NCBI GenBank assembly: GCA_903960515.1
Contig: CAJCBL010000031.1
Location: 1-37,695 of the forward strand
Source of the DNA: an uncultured Verrucomicrobiota bacterium
GTDB lineage: Bacteria > Verrucomicrobiota > Verrucomicrobiia > Opitutales > Opitutaceae
Direction of reading: 5' to 3'
DNA: 37,695 nt
Shown: in pieces, positions 24,793-33,764 of the stretch
Numbering within the stretch: the first letter of the stretch is position 1
Layout: the number at the start of each line of letters is the position of its first letter
Notes under the pieces: generated by a model
Databases searched by the model: none
What the model was told of the DNA's origin: nothing
Seen by the model: the letters and a program-made list of their open reading frames with translations, nothing else
Position numbers and translations under genes: made by a program

Positions 24793-25869
24793 GTGTCTCC
24801 TGTGCTGAGCCTGTCCGATCTTTCCCTCGAAGATTTCACCGCCCGCGTCGAAGCGTGGGGCGGGAGGCCGGTGCATGCGCGGCAAATCCTGCGCAGCTTC
24901 TACGCCGGCGACGGCGCGGTGGCCTGGGGCGAGTTCGAGTTGCCGCGCGCTCTGCGGGGGCGCATCGAGGCGGAGTGCCGGGTGGCCCCCGCCCAGATCG
25001 CCGTACGCCAGGTGGCCGACGACGGCACGGCCAAGCTGTTGTTACGTTTCGAGGACGGGCGCACCGTCGAGTCGGTGTTGATGCCCGACTGGCAGGGGGA
25101 GCGGGCGGCGGGCTGTGTGTCCTCCCAAGTCGGTTGCGCGATGGGCTGCGACTTCTGTGCCACGGCGCAGGGCGGTTTTGCGCGCAACCTCTGCTCCGGC
25201 GAGATCGTGGACCAGTTTTTCGCGCTGCGGCGCGAGGCGAAGGCTGCCGGGCGCAAGCTGCAGACCCTCGTGTTCATGGGCATGGGGGAGCCGCTGCTCA
25301 ACCTCGACAACGTGGTGGCCGCAGCATGCCGGATCGCGGCCAACGACCTAGGGGCCCTCGGGCGCAAGCAGATCACGGTATCCACCGTGGGCCTTGTGCC
25401 GGGGATCCAGGCACTGACGGCGAGCGGCCTGGGTGTGAGCCTGGCGGTGTCCTTGCACGCCCCCGACGATGCCACTCGCGCCCGCATTTTGCCGGCGGGC
25501 CGGCGCCACGCGGTGGCGGAGATTCTGGCCGCTGCCGATGCCCACCAGGCTGCCACGGGGCGGATCACGACGATCCAATATTGCCTGCTCGCCGGGGTGA
25601 ACGACTCGCTCGCCCAGGCCCGAGCCCTCGCGGATGTGCTGGAGGGGCGGCGGATGCATGTGAATTTGTTGCGCTACAACCCGACCGGCCCCGGCCTATC
25701 GGGCTTCGACTATCGCCCGCCGGAGATGGCGGGCATCGAGGAGTTTCTGGTGGAGTTGCGGGGGCGGGGAGTGGTGGCGCATTTCCGCCGGCCTCGAGGC
25801 GAGGGCATCGATGCCGCTTGCGGCCAGTTGCGTGGGAAGGTCGAACGTCCGGGGCGCAGCCTAAGCTGA
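24793..25869 (+). CDS. rlmN: 23S rRNA/tRNA adenine-C2 methyltransferase RlmN
   Basis: The product is a 358-residue radical SAM enzyme that methylates C2 of A2503 in 23S rRNA and A37 in some tRNAs. The CxxxCxxC iron-sulfur motif is C115, C119, C122 (GCAMGCDFCATA), and the catalytic cysteine at C343 (AACGQL) is retained. Other family blocks are FMGMGEPLLN, SLHAPDD and the YNP segment. The N-terminal SLEDFTARVEAWGGRPVHAR agrees with RlmN. I placed the start at GTG 24793 (TTG 24790 is equally possible) because upstream sequence is repeat-derived and non-coding, although the frame is open to 24649. Confidence 0.95.
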   Translation: MSPVLSLSDLSLEDFTARVEAWGGRPVHARQILRSFYAGDGAVAWGEFELPRALRGRIEAECRVAPAQIAVRQVADDGTAKLLLRFEDGRTVESVLMPDWQGERAAGCVSSQVGCAMGCDFCATAQGGFARNLCSGEIVDQFFALRREAKAAGRKLQTLVFMGMGEPLLNLDNVVAAACRIAANDLGALGRKQITVSTVGLVPGIQALTASGLGVSLAVSLHAPDDATRARILPAGRRHAVAEILAAADAHQAATGRITTIQYCLLAGVNDSLAQARALADVLEGRRMHVNLLRYNPTGPGLSGFDYRPPEMAGIEEFLVELRGRGVVAHFRRPRGEGIDAACGQLRGKVERPGRSLS

Positions 25870-25910
25870 GCCGTGACTATTCAAGTGTAAGGGCGTGCGT
25901 GCGCCCGATT
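25869..25910. repeat. REP-like element at the left border of the defence region
   Basis: AGCCGTGACTATTCAAGTGT followed by GGGCGTGCGTGCGCCC aligns with the 50-89 segment (AGCCGTGCCTATTCAGGCGT then the REP core). The inner GGGCG/CGCCC can pair. It lies between rlmN and the exonuclease VII genes, where base composition changes. Confidence 0.5.
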
Positions 25911-25997
25911 CCGAGTGGCGTCCGAGATGAAACGAATTGCGCGCCCGAGTTGGCGCGTGCTTGCGCTCGACAAGGCTTTATTGAAAGCCAAGTGGGC

Positions 25998-26192
25998 TTA
26001 GGCTTCGGGGCCGAAGCGATCAGCCAACATCAGCTTCACGGCATCCAGGCGCTCTTTGCAGATCTTATATGATTTCAGCGCGCTATCCACCTGGGGGATG
26101 AGTTGATCGATATCCGGCTCACCTTGCGTGCGCATCACTTCCGCGATCGTCCGCAGGTTGTCGTAGTGGCTCTTGAATGTTTCTGTCGACAT
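25998..26192 (-). CDS. xseB: Exonuclease VII small subunit-like protein
   Basis: The product is a 64-residue helical protein matching the small subunit of exonuclease VII. In place of the usual LEEIVRRLE...LEESLALYEEG pattern it has LRTIAEVMRTQG, DIDQLIPQVDSALKSYKICK and ERLDAVKLML, so helix order and spacing are kept. Several small subunits wrap around each large subunit in the known enzyme. The gene begins 17 bp after the stop of the xseA-like gene on the same strand, which strongly supports the pairing. ATG 26192. Confidence 0.75.
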   Translation of the reverse strand: MSTETFKSHYDNLRTIAEVMRTQGEPDIDQLIPQVDSALKSYKICKERLDAVKLMLADRFGPEA

Positions 26193-26209
26193 GATGATGT
26201 TTGCCTCGC

Positions 26210-27853
26210 CTATTCTATGGTTGCGCCAACGTTGCCGTCGGCAAATTGAAGTTGGATGTGCGCCCCTGTGCCAAGTTGATTCTTCCGTGTTGCCGGCTTC
26301 CCGTCGCGATTGCGCGCGATCACAAAACCGCGCTGCAGCGTCTTTTCAGGACCCAGCCCCAGTACATATTCGGCCGAAGCGGTGAGGTGGGTGCCCATGG
26401 TTCTGGTGGCGAGAACCGAACGATCCCTGATGAGTTCAAGCCGGCCGGTTGCAGCGGTTGCGGCTTTGTCTATATCATTGAGCGAAGCTTCGCGTATACG
26501 GGCTGCGACATCCGCGACATCCTTGCCTGCTCGGGCGCAATCGCGGTAGGAGCCATCGCGAATCAAAAGCCTATGGTCCTCGATCGAAATTGTGGCCACG
26601 GCCACGTCTTTCGTGGCGTTGCTGTGAATGGTTTGCAGCGAATCTCTGATGCGGTCGCCGACTCTCGTGGCGGCGCTGTCTGCACCTGAACGAACCGCAT
26701 ATACGTCGGAGTCGATAGCTTTTTGCGAGGCTTCGATCCGGGCGAGCGAACAGTCCTTGAGCAGGGGGATATCCCGTTCCAGGCTGGCCAAGGCGAGTTC
26801 GACGACGTGCCTGGTGTCGGCAGTGATAGAGCGGTGGTTGTTGGCGGTTGTCTCGGCCGCCTTGCTCAGTAGGTGGCGTGCCGCGGTGCGAATAGAGTCA
26901 TGGGCATGTTCGAGTTCCTGCGAAAACGATTTCCGGGTGTTGTCGGCTCCGGAAAGGATGAAATCAAAGGCGGTCTGTGCAGCCTGGGCACCTTGTTTGA
27001 TGCAGTCGTATATGTAGCCGATGGCCTTGGATGGAGTGTGGAAACTCATGCCGGCGATCTCGTCGAGTATACCCTTATCGCGCTCGTGCCCTACGGCGAC
27101 CAAGACGGGGATTTTCATCTTCGAAACCGCATCGGCAATGGCGTAATCATTGAGCCACGCGAGGTCGGCTTGGCTACCGCCGCCCCTGAGAATGATCACG
27201 GCATCGAAAGGAGTGGCGGTATTTTCGCGATAGACCGTTCGCAACGCGCCGACTATTTCGGACGATGCGCGCTCGCCTTGAAATAGGGCCGTCAAATAGC
27301 GGAAGCGGCATAGCCCCGCCTTTTCGAGCGGGTCCGCATGGCTGCGGAAATCGCCAGCCCCGGCGGCATCCCCAGGGGCGATGATGGCTACGCTGGTGAA
27401 GTCGGTAGGGGGAGGCAGCAGGCGCTGCCGTTCATATGAGCCTTCTTCTATGAGGCGCTTCCTGAGTTCGATGAGCTTTCTCGCGGCCGCGCCGAGGGTG
27501 AAAGTCGGATCGATGTCCTCAATGGAGGCCTGTAAGCCAAATAGTGGATGCAGGGAGGGGCGGATTTGGACCAGGATTTTGAGTCCTTTGCGCAAGGTCT
27601 CACCGCCAGTTGCTTCGGTAAAACGGGAATAGAGCAGCGCCTTGCGATCGGCCCAGATCTTTGCACTCAATTTGGCAACCAATTCGCCATTGGCACCGGT
27701 TTCGATCAGGGAGACAAATGCGTGCGTATCGCCACGTACCTCCGCTATCTCTGCGGCGACCCATTTTGGTTGAGCTACAGAATTGACCGCGCTCCTGAGT
27801 GGGGCGATAAAGGCCGAGAGGGAGAGGTGTTCCGTAGTGGCGTGGTCAGCCAT
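26210..27853 (-). CDS. xseA: Divergent exonuclease VII large subunit
   Basis: The product is a 547-residue XseA homologue; housekeeping forms are usually about 400-460. An N-terminal OB-fold region (about 10-118, WVAAEIAEVRGDTHAFVSLI) is followed by the nuclease domain, with ILRGGGSQADLAWLND (221-236, including the conserved Arg in RGGGS) and VGHERDKGILDEIA (254-267, keeping H256 and D259 of the canonical GHETD). HTPSKA replaces the usual APTPSAA. A long helical region (about 285-490) and the C-terminal module (LQRGFVIARNRDGKP) complete it. ExoVII degrades single-stranded DNA from both ends. It sits divergently next to Wadjet, away from usual isoprenoid-pathway neighbours, so it is read as an accessory copy. 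Confidence 0.85.
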   Translation of the reverse strand: MADHATTEHLSLSAFIAPLRSAVNSVAQPKWVAAEIAEVRGDTHAFVSLIETGANGELVAKLSAKIWADRKALLYSRFTEATGGETLRKGLKILVQIRPSLHPLFGLQASIEDIDPTFTLGAAARKLIELRKRLIEEGSYERQRLLPPPTDFTSVAIIAPGDAAGAGDFRSHADPLEKAGLCRFRYLTALFQGERASSEIVGALRTVYRENTATPFDAVIILRGGGSQADLAWLNDYAIADAVSKMKIPVLVAVGHERDKGILDEIAGMSFHTPSKAIGYIYDCIKQGAQAAQTAFDFILSGADNTRKSFSQELEHAHDSIRTAARHLLSKAAETTANNHRSITADTRHVVELALASLERDIPLLKDCSLARIEASQKAIDSDVYAVRSGADSAATRVGDRIRDSLQTIHSNATKDVAVATISIEDHRLLIRDGSYRDCARAGKDVADVAARIREASLNDIDKAATAATGRLELIRDRSVLATRTMGTHLTASAEYVLGLGPEKTLQRGFVIARNRDGKPATRKNQLGTGAHIQLQFADGNVGATIE

Positions 27854-28292
27854 ATTGAGCCCGAAAATTAAGCGGTGCGGAGATGTGATGTTGTCCCCTC
27901 CTGAAGTGGGCGGAGGGGCCGCGCGGAAAATGCTGCCGGCGATTTGAAGGCAATGGCCGCCTGGAACGCAAGCTCAACCGCCCGCTTGTGGTAGCCGCGT
28001 TCGTAACAAGGTGCCGCCGAAGCGCGAGTAATTCCGGGTGGCGTTCAAGATCAGACCAATGTCGATCCCGTGAGCGTGCTTGCACGCGAAGACTATCCAC
28101 CGCGAAATCCCTTAGAGGTCACTGGATCGAACCGCGCACACGCTCGTCACCTGAAATCGCTCCGCACCTGCCCACGACTAGCTTGCCTTTGGCGTGGCCG
28201 CAGGTAGAAACCACTGTCGATTTTTGTCCCGCACCGTAATCCCATTTCTGCAATCCGTTTCAACGTAGCCCCATTCTTCACCTCGGTTCGCT
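27854..28292. other. Divergent control region between ExoVII and Wadjet genes
   Basis: These 439 bp separate the start of the xseA-like gene (minus) from the start of jetA (plus) and must hold the promoters of both. An inverted repeat CCCCTCC/GGAGGGG lies at 27895-27901 and 27912-27918, about 42 bp from the xseA start, and could be an operator. A single REP core is at 28072-28089. I could not identify a -35/-10 pair with confidence. A short minus-strand open frame in the region lacks coding character. Confidence 0.45.
28072..28089. repeat. REP core, single copy
   Basis: GAGCGTGCTTGCACGCGA is identical to the core of the perfect hairpin at 66-124, without the second half. It lies in the ExoVII/Wadjet divergent region. 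Confidence 0.7.
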
Positions 28293-29750
28293 ATGCCCAC
28301 CGCAATTGACAGCCTGTACCAAGCCTCGCTCATATTGCGTTTGCTGTGCGCAAAGAATGCTCCGCTGGTGCTGGGGTTTTTCCATGAGGCGTTCAAGGAG
28401 CGCAATCAGCACTCCATCGCGGAGGAGGAGCTGGAGTTGCTACTCGACAGGCATTTGGCCGAGCACGTGGTGCCCGATGGTGAGATGCCGGCTGAAAACA
28501 GGGCCAAGAGCTATCTGAACCTCTGGTGCAGCGATGGCTATTGCTATATACGGAAGCGTTTCGATGAGGAGCAGCAATGCTTTGTCTATCAGCTCACGCG
28601 CCACAGCGAGAAGGCGCTCCAGTGGCTGCACGAGCTCATGACAGGAGAGAAGCTCGCGCATACAACTACCGAGTCCCGGTTCAGCCGGATATTTAGCGAG
28701 ATGCAGATGCTCGCCCAGCAGACCAAGGAGGATCCGCAGGCGAGGCTGCGCACCCTGCTCGCCCAGCGGGAGATAATTGATGCCGAAATCATGGACGTCC
28801 GGGCCACGGGCAGGGTGAAAACCCTCGAGCCAACCCAGGTCAAGGATCGGCTTATCGACCTCGAACAAATGGTTGAGGCCTTCTTGGCGGATTTCCGCTC
28901 CATCGAAGATCGTTTCAAGGAACAGGCCTCCGAGATTCATGAAATATACCTCGAACGCGGACGCTCCAAGGGAGATATAGTCGCCCACGCGCTTGATGCC
29001 GACGACTCCCTGCGCAACTCCGAGCAGGGGAAGAGCTACTATGGCTTCCGCGCGCTGATCCGCTCGATGGAGAGCCGGGAGGCCCTGGCCCGCGCGATTG
29101 ATGATGTAGCCAAACTGGCCGCGCAGGCCGGACTGGGAGATCGCGTTTTCGTGACTTTGATGGAGCGCCTCCTTCTTCAGGTGACGGTTGTGCAAGAGAG
29201 TTATCAGAAGATTGCAGGCCAGCTTCGCCGCGTGGTGGAGGAGTCTGTATCCCAGGACTCGCACCTGCTCATGGAGTGGATTGCGGAGATCAAGCAGCGG
29301 GCACTGGCCTTGCGGGACAATCCGCCCATCGCGGATGAAGAGGGGACGTTTATACAAGTCGATGAGGGCATCGCCTGGGCCAACCTCATGGAGGTTGGTT
29401 TCCACGAAAAGAAGGATACGAGCCGCTTTAGTCCCGTGCAGACCGAGGGTGAGGACGACACTGACGATGTGAAGAGCGCACTCCGGAAGATCGGAAAGCC
29501 GCTCGACCTTGAAGGGTATAGAAGGAAGATTATTGGGCTGCTTGAGACACGCGAGCAGGTCGCGCTCAAGCAGGTGTTGGCCCAATATCCATTGGAAGAC
29601 GGGGCGGTGGATCTGGTCGGCTACCTCTGCGTGGCGGCCGAGAACGCGCACCACCTCATCGACGAGCAAGAGCAGGAGGAGATCGATCTTAACCGCCCCA
29701 AGCAACCGCGCTTCGCCACCATGAACCGCATCATATTCCAGCGCGCATGA
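28293..29750 (+). CDS. jetA: Wadjet protein JetA (MksF/kleisin-like, DUF3375)
   Basis: The product is a 485-residue protein, first gene of a four-gene operon. It matches the DUF3375/JetA family by overall character and position: a largely helical N-terminal winged-helix-like half (LRLLCAKNAPLVLGFFHEAF; YLNLWCSDGYCYIRKRFDEE), the segment HTTTESRFSRIFSEMQMLAQ, a long coiled region about 190-330 (REIIDAEIMDVRATGRVKTL), and a C-terminal helical end. In Wadjet the JetA kleisin-like subunit bridges the JetC heads and binds JetB. No catalytic motif is expected or seen. The stop overlaps the jetB start in ATGA. ATG 28293 has no strong ribosome site. Confidence 0.9.
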   Translation: MPTAIDSLYQASLILRLLCAKNAPLVLGFFHEAFKERNQHSIAEEELELLLDRHLAEHVVPDGEMPAENRAKSYLNLWCSDGYCYIRKRFDEEQQCFVYQLTRHSEKALQWLHELMTGEKLAHTTTESRFSRIFSEMQMLAQQTKEDPQARLRTLLAQREIIDAEIMDVRATGRVKTLEPTQVKDRLIDLEQMVEAFLADFRSIEDRFKEQASEIHEIYLERGRSKGDIVAHALDADDSLRNSEQGKSYYGFRALIRSMESREALARAIDDVAKLAAQAGLGDRVFVTLMERLLLQVTVVQESYQKIAGQLRRVVEESVSQDSHLLMEWIAEIKQRALALRDNPPIADEEGTFIQVDEGIAWANLMEVGFHEKKDTSRFSPVQTEGEDDTDDVKSALRKIGKPLDLEGYRRKIIGLLETREQVALKQVLAQYPLEDGAVDLVGYLCVAAENAHHLIDEQEQEEIDLNRPKQPRFATMNRIIFQRA

Positions 29751-30379
29751 GTGCCAAAATTGATTATCGTCACGTCCTTGCCCGGTTGGCCACCGGCCCA
29801 ATATATGAGAATGATTCCGATCATTGGCTCATGCTCAAGGCGGAGGTGGAGCGGGTGCGCACGCACTATGCTGATATGGGGTTGGAGGTAGTGGTGGATG
29901 AGTCGGGCGGGTATGCCTACCTCCGGCAAAAGCCCGAGGAGAGCGAAGAGGCGTGGACTCCGGATGGGGTGGCTCCGATCCCCCGCATCCTCCGGCGCAC
30001 CCAGCTCAGTTACCACCAAACGGTTTTCCTGCTGCTCCTGCGTGAGCGCCTTCTTCGCCATGAGCAATGCCCGGATGCGGAGACTGCGCTCTACCTCGAT
30101 CTCAGCGACATCACCGAGATGCTACGCCCCTATTTCCCGGAGTCGAACAACGAGAAGAAGCTCTACGACAGCGTGCAATCATTGCTGCGTCGCTTCGATA
30201 TTTTGAACCTGATTTTTCCGATGAAGAATCGCAGCGATGCAATATACCGGGTGGAGCCGATCATAAAGGCCAAACTGCCGGCGGGATTGATCGCCGAAAT
30301 CCGCACCCGCCTGGCGGGAGAACTCAAGACCGAAACCGCGCCCACCACTACCGATGCCAACGGATCAAGCAGTACTTGA
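29747..30379 (+). CDS. jetB: Wadjet protein JetB (MksE/KITE-like, DUF4194)
   Basis: The product is a 210-residue protein of the DUF4194/JetB type, a small winged-helix (KITE) partner of the kleisin-like JetA. Landmarks are GGYAYLRQKPEESEEAW, PRILRRTQLSYHQTVFLLLL, and the helical segment LYDSVQSLLRRFDILNLIFP. The last 15 residues are Thr/Ser/Asn-rich. Start ATG 29747 overlaps the jetA stop by four bases. Its 3' end overlaps the jetC start by 26 bp (30354-30379), so translation of all three is coupled. Confidence 0.9.
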   Translation: MSAKIDYRHVLARLATGPIYENDSDHWLMLKAEVERVRTHYADMGLEVVVDESGGYAYLRQKPEESEEAWTPDGVAPIPRILRRTQLSYHQTVFLLLLRERLLRHEQCPDAETALYLDLSDITEMLRPYFPESNNEKKLYDSVQSLLRRFDILNLIFPMKNRSDAIYRVEPIIKAKLPAGLIAEIRTRLAGELKTETAPTTTDANGSSST

Positions 30380-33300
30380 ATTTTTCCCCGACGCGGACAC
30401 TGCGGGTTTCCGCCTGCACGAGTTGGGTGTGTTGAATTGGGGCACCTTCCATGGAAAGCCCTTCGTGGTGCGCCCCGAGGGCCGCACTGCAATCCTCACG
30501 GGCGGAAATGGCACCGGCAAGTCGACGCTTGCCGATGCCCTGCTCACGCTGCTCGTACCCAATACGCGCAGAAACTACAACCAAGCAGGCCAAACCCAGA
30601 AGAAGAGCGAGCGCAACGAGCGCGACTATGTGCTGGGTGCCTATTCGGAGAAGCACGACGAGAGCATTGGAGAGGGGCGCAAGCAGTATCTGCGCAAAGA
30701 CGCCGGAAGTTACTCGGTGCTGCTCGCCACCTTCAACAACGAGGGAATGAACTCGTGGGTGACGCTGGCGCAGGTGCTATGGATCAACACGGCCAACAAG
30801 GTGGACAAGCTCTTCATTGCCGAGCCGCGGAGGCTCTCAATCGAGGGGGACTTCAACTACCTTGAGGCGCCCTCCACGATAAGGCGTATCCTCAAGGACC
30901 GTGGCTTTTCCTGTCTCGATTCCTTCACCGCATATTCGGAAAAGTTCCACGACATGCTCTGCATGCCGAAGGACAAGACGCCGATGGCGATATTCAACCA
31001 GGCTATTTGCATCAAGGACATCGGAGATCTCACTTCATTTATCCGGGAGCACATGCTCGATGATGGCGGAGCATTGGAGAAACTCCAGGGCCTGCGGAAG
31101 AACTTCACAGAGCTTCGCGAGACCAATCGGCGCATTGAATTGGCGACAAAGCAGCTCGATGCCCTGAACCTCATCAATAATGACCATGAAGTGCTGGTCG
31201 TATTGCAGCGGGACCTGGACGACCTCCATTTTCGCGAGCAGGTGCTTGTGCCCTATTTTGCGGAGCGGGAGCTGGAACTGCGCAAGGAACTTGCTGAGCA
31301 ACAGGCGATTCAGCGGAGCACGCTGGACACGAGGCGGATGGCAGTGACAACAAGCATCGGGTTGCTCCACGGGAAGGTGAAGTCCATCGAAGAGTCGTTG
31401 GAAAGAAGCGATGAGGGGAGACGGTTGAAAGAAATAGAGAGGGCTGTGGCGTTGAATAGCACGCTGCGTGAGGAGCGTAAGAAGAAACGCGCGGCTTTCG
31501 ATGTGCAGCGTGAATGTTGGAGTCCCGGCCAGCAGGTATTCGATGCGACCACCCACGGACAGCTCCTCTACCAGTGCGGGCAGGAAGCCCCGGTCTTGAA
31601 GGGGAGGGTGGAGCGGATCGACAAGGTGGATGTACGCAACCGGGTCGTAGAGGAGGACCATGTTTCGACAAAGCGCAACGAGTTGGAGAAAGAACAGAAA
31701 TCGTTGCTTGAGCGCACGAGCAATATTCCCGAGCACTGCCTGCGGGCCCGGGCCTATTTACTGGATGAGCTTCGCTTGAAGCCCGAGGATCTGCCGTTTG
31801 TTGGCGAGTTGGTTCAGGTGAAATCTACCGACAACCAGTGGACTGGGGCGATCGAGCGGCTGATGCATAGTTTTGCCCTATGTATGGTAGTTCGTCGGGA
31901 TTTGCGGGAACGGGTGGACGGCTTTGTTCACTCCCATCGCCAGAAGGGGCTCGTAGTATATCACGCAGTGCCGGAGCAGATTGGCGCTGTGAATCCCCAC
32001 TTGGATGAGAGCGCGGTCGCACGCAAAGTGGAGTTGAAGGCAGGGCTCGGTGAGCTGGGGCACTGGCTGGAGGTGGAGATCAGCCACCGCTTTGATCACC
32101 TCTGCTGCCCCGACACCGGACCGGGGTTTCGTGAAGCTTCCAACGCGCTCACACTGATGGGCCTCATCAAGCATAAAGGCACAGAGCGCAGAAAGGACGA
32201 TCGAAGCGCCCTTGGCGATGCATCGAACTTCGTGCTGGGGTGGAACAATCGCGAGAAGCTCGTCGCTATAGGCGCGGAGTTGAAGGGGTTGGAATCCCGA
32301 TTACTGACTATCAGAAAGGAGATCGGCGAACTCGAAGAGGAGCAGGCCCTGCTCACTCGGCGAATCAATGCGGGCGATAAACTCGCCATGTTCTACGCTT
32401 CCTACACAGATATAGATTGGCAGATCATAGCGAAGGAAATCGCAGATCTTGAAGTCGAGCAGACCAAGCTCAAGACGGGGTCGGACACGTTGAAACAATT
32501 GGCCAAGGAGAAAACCGCAACTGAACTCGCACTGAAGGAGGCCCAGGCAGAGGAGAAACGCCTGATCGGAGAGGCGGCGGTATTGGAGGACAAGACCAAG
32601 GGCAATGTCGCAGCCAAAATGAAGATGGAGGAGGTGATCAAGTCCGTGGATCAAGTGGCTGCCCAGGATTCCAAGTTCGCTGATTTCAGAGCACAGTATC
32701 CGGCTATCACTGCCTCGCTGGCTTTCCCCTTGACCGACCTCGCCAAATTGTCCGATGCAAGAACCGACGCCGGTGAGGCGATCAAGCGAAAGCGGGCTGT
32801 CACCAATGAGAGCTTTGGCGAGCGTACGCAGCGCATAAAGCGGCGTATGGAGCAGTTCGTCGCGTTCGCGGAGAACATCGAATTCAGGGATCGACTCGCG
32901 GGAGACTATGCGGTGCCGGGCTACAACGCGTCCATCCATGCTCCCTTCGAGGGCGTGCGGAATCAGTTGATCAAGGAGGACTTGCCGAAAAATCAGCACC
33001 GTTTTGAAACCCTGCTGCATTCGACGGTCACCGACGATGTATCGGTGTTTGACGAGTTGCTGGTTCGGCACGCCAAACGTATCGAGGTAAAGATCCAGGA
33101 ACTGAACCAACAGTTGCGGAAGATCGAATTTGATCGGCGCGACAAGACGTATATTCAGTTGGTACCCAATCGCACCGACGAGGCCGCGGTGAAGGAATTT
33201 CGAAATTATATGCGCAACGCTCTTCAGGACTCGCTCAACGCGGGAACCGAGAGGGAGGCGTTGAAGGAGCGATATCACCGGATCGAGCACCTGCTGAACA

Positions 33301-33764
33301 AGCTCGACGAGAATCCCGAATGGACCGGCCGAGTGGTCGATGTGCGCAACTGGTTCAACTTTCGTGCGGAGGAGAGCTTCCGCGCGGATGACACCCACAA
33401 ACAGAGCTATTCGGGGGCTTCGGGCAAGTCGGGAGGGGAGAAGAACCGCCTGGCCTCGACCATCCTTGCAACGTCGATTGCCTATCAATATGGGATTTCG
33501 GTGGACAATAAACATACCGAGACCTTCCGCTTGGTGGCGGTGGATGAGATGTTCAGCAAGACGGACGACGAGTTCTCGGAATATCTTTTGGAGCTCTTCA
33601 AGGAGTTCCATCTGCAATTGCTCGTCATTCAGCCCCTGGATGCCAAAATCCACCTGGTGCAAAAATATGTCGAGCGCTACCATATCGTGACCAAGCGCGG
33701 CGCGAACTCCTCGGTGCGCACGCTCACGGTGAAGGAGTATAAGGAGCTGCGCAACGAGCCATGA
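30354..33764 (+). CDS. jetC: Wadjet SMC-like ATPase JetC (MksB-like)
   Basis: The product is a 1136-residue SMC/Rad50-class ATPase. Walker A is GGNGTGKST at 50-58, after the typical LHELGVLNWGTFHGKPFVV start. The middle, about 250-950, is long coiled coil around a hinge-like region about 470-620 (RLKPEDLPFVGELVQVKSTD, AIERLMHSFALCMVVRRDLR). The C-terminal head has the ABC signature in SGASGKSGGEKNRLA (SGGE at 1026-1029) and Walker B FRLVAVDE (D1064, E1065). All ATPase residues are present. In Wadjet, JetABC extrudes DNA loops and selects small circular DNA for cleavage by JetD. It overlaps jetB by 26 bp and jetD by ATGA. Confidence 0.95.
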   Translation: MPTDQAVLEFFPDADTAGFRLHELGVLNWGTFHGKPFVVRPEGRTAILTGGNGTGKSTLADALLTLLVPNTRRNYNQAGQTQKKSERNERDYVLGAYSEKHDESIGEGRKQYLRKDAGSYSVLLATFNNEGMNSWVTLAQVLWINTANKVDKLFIAEPRRLSIEGDFNYLEAPSTIRRILKDRGFSCLDSFTAYSEKFHDMLCMPKDKTPMAIFNQAICIKDIGDLTSFIREHMLDDGGALEKLQGLRKNFTELRETNRRIELATKQLDALNLINNDHEVLVVLQRDLDDLHFREQVLVPYFAERELELRKELAEQQAIQRSTLDTRRMAVTTSIGLLHGKVKSIEESLERSDEGRRLKEIERAVALNSTLREERKKKRAAFDVQRECWSPGQQVFDATTHGQLLYQCGQEAPVLKGRVERIDKVDVRNRVVEEDHVSTKRNELEKEQKSLLERTSNIPEHCLRARAYLLDELRLKPEDLPFVGELVQVKSTDNQWTGAIERLMHSFALCMVVRRDLRERVDGFVHSHRQKGLVVYHAVPEQIGAVNPHLDESAVARKVELKAGLGELGHWLEVEISHRFDHLCCPDTGPGFREASNALTLMGLIKHKGTERRKDDRSALGDASNFVLGWNNREKLVAIGAELKGLESRLLTIRKEIGELEEEQALLTRRINAGDKLAMFYASYTDIDWQIIAKEIADLEVEQTKLKTGSDTLKQLAKEKTATELALKEAQAEEKRLIGEAAVLEDKTKGNVAAKMKMEEVIKSVDQVAAQDSKFADFRAQYPAITASLAFPLTDLAKLSDARTDAGEAIKRKRAVTNESFGERTQRIKRRMEQFVAFAENIEFRDRLAGDYAVPGYNASIHAPFEGVRNQLIKEDLPKNQHRFETLLHSTVTDDVSVFDELLVRHAKRIEVKIQELNQQLRKIEFDRRDKTYIQLVPNRTDEAAVKEFRNYMRNALQDSLNAGTEREALKERYHRIEHLLNKLDENPEWTGRVVDVRNWFNFRAEESFRADDTHKQSYSGASGKSGGEKNRLASTILATSIAYQYGISVDNKHTETFRLVAVDEMFSKTDDEFSEYLLELFKEFHLQLLVIQPLDAKIHLVQKYVERYHIVTKRGANSSVRTLTVKEYKELRNEP

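Noticed and set aside
27846-28100. Minus-strand open frame of 84 codons upstream of the xseA-like gene
   Set aside because: It is Arg/Ser/Pro-rich, overlaps a REP core and the xseA start, and matches nothing convincingly.
28440-29801. Minus-strand open frame of 453 codons under jetA
   Set aside because: It is antisense to jetA, whose family match and operon overlaps are clear.
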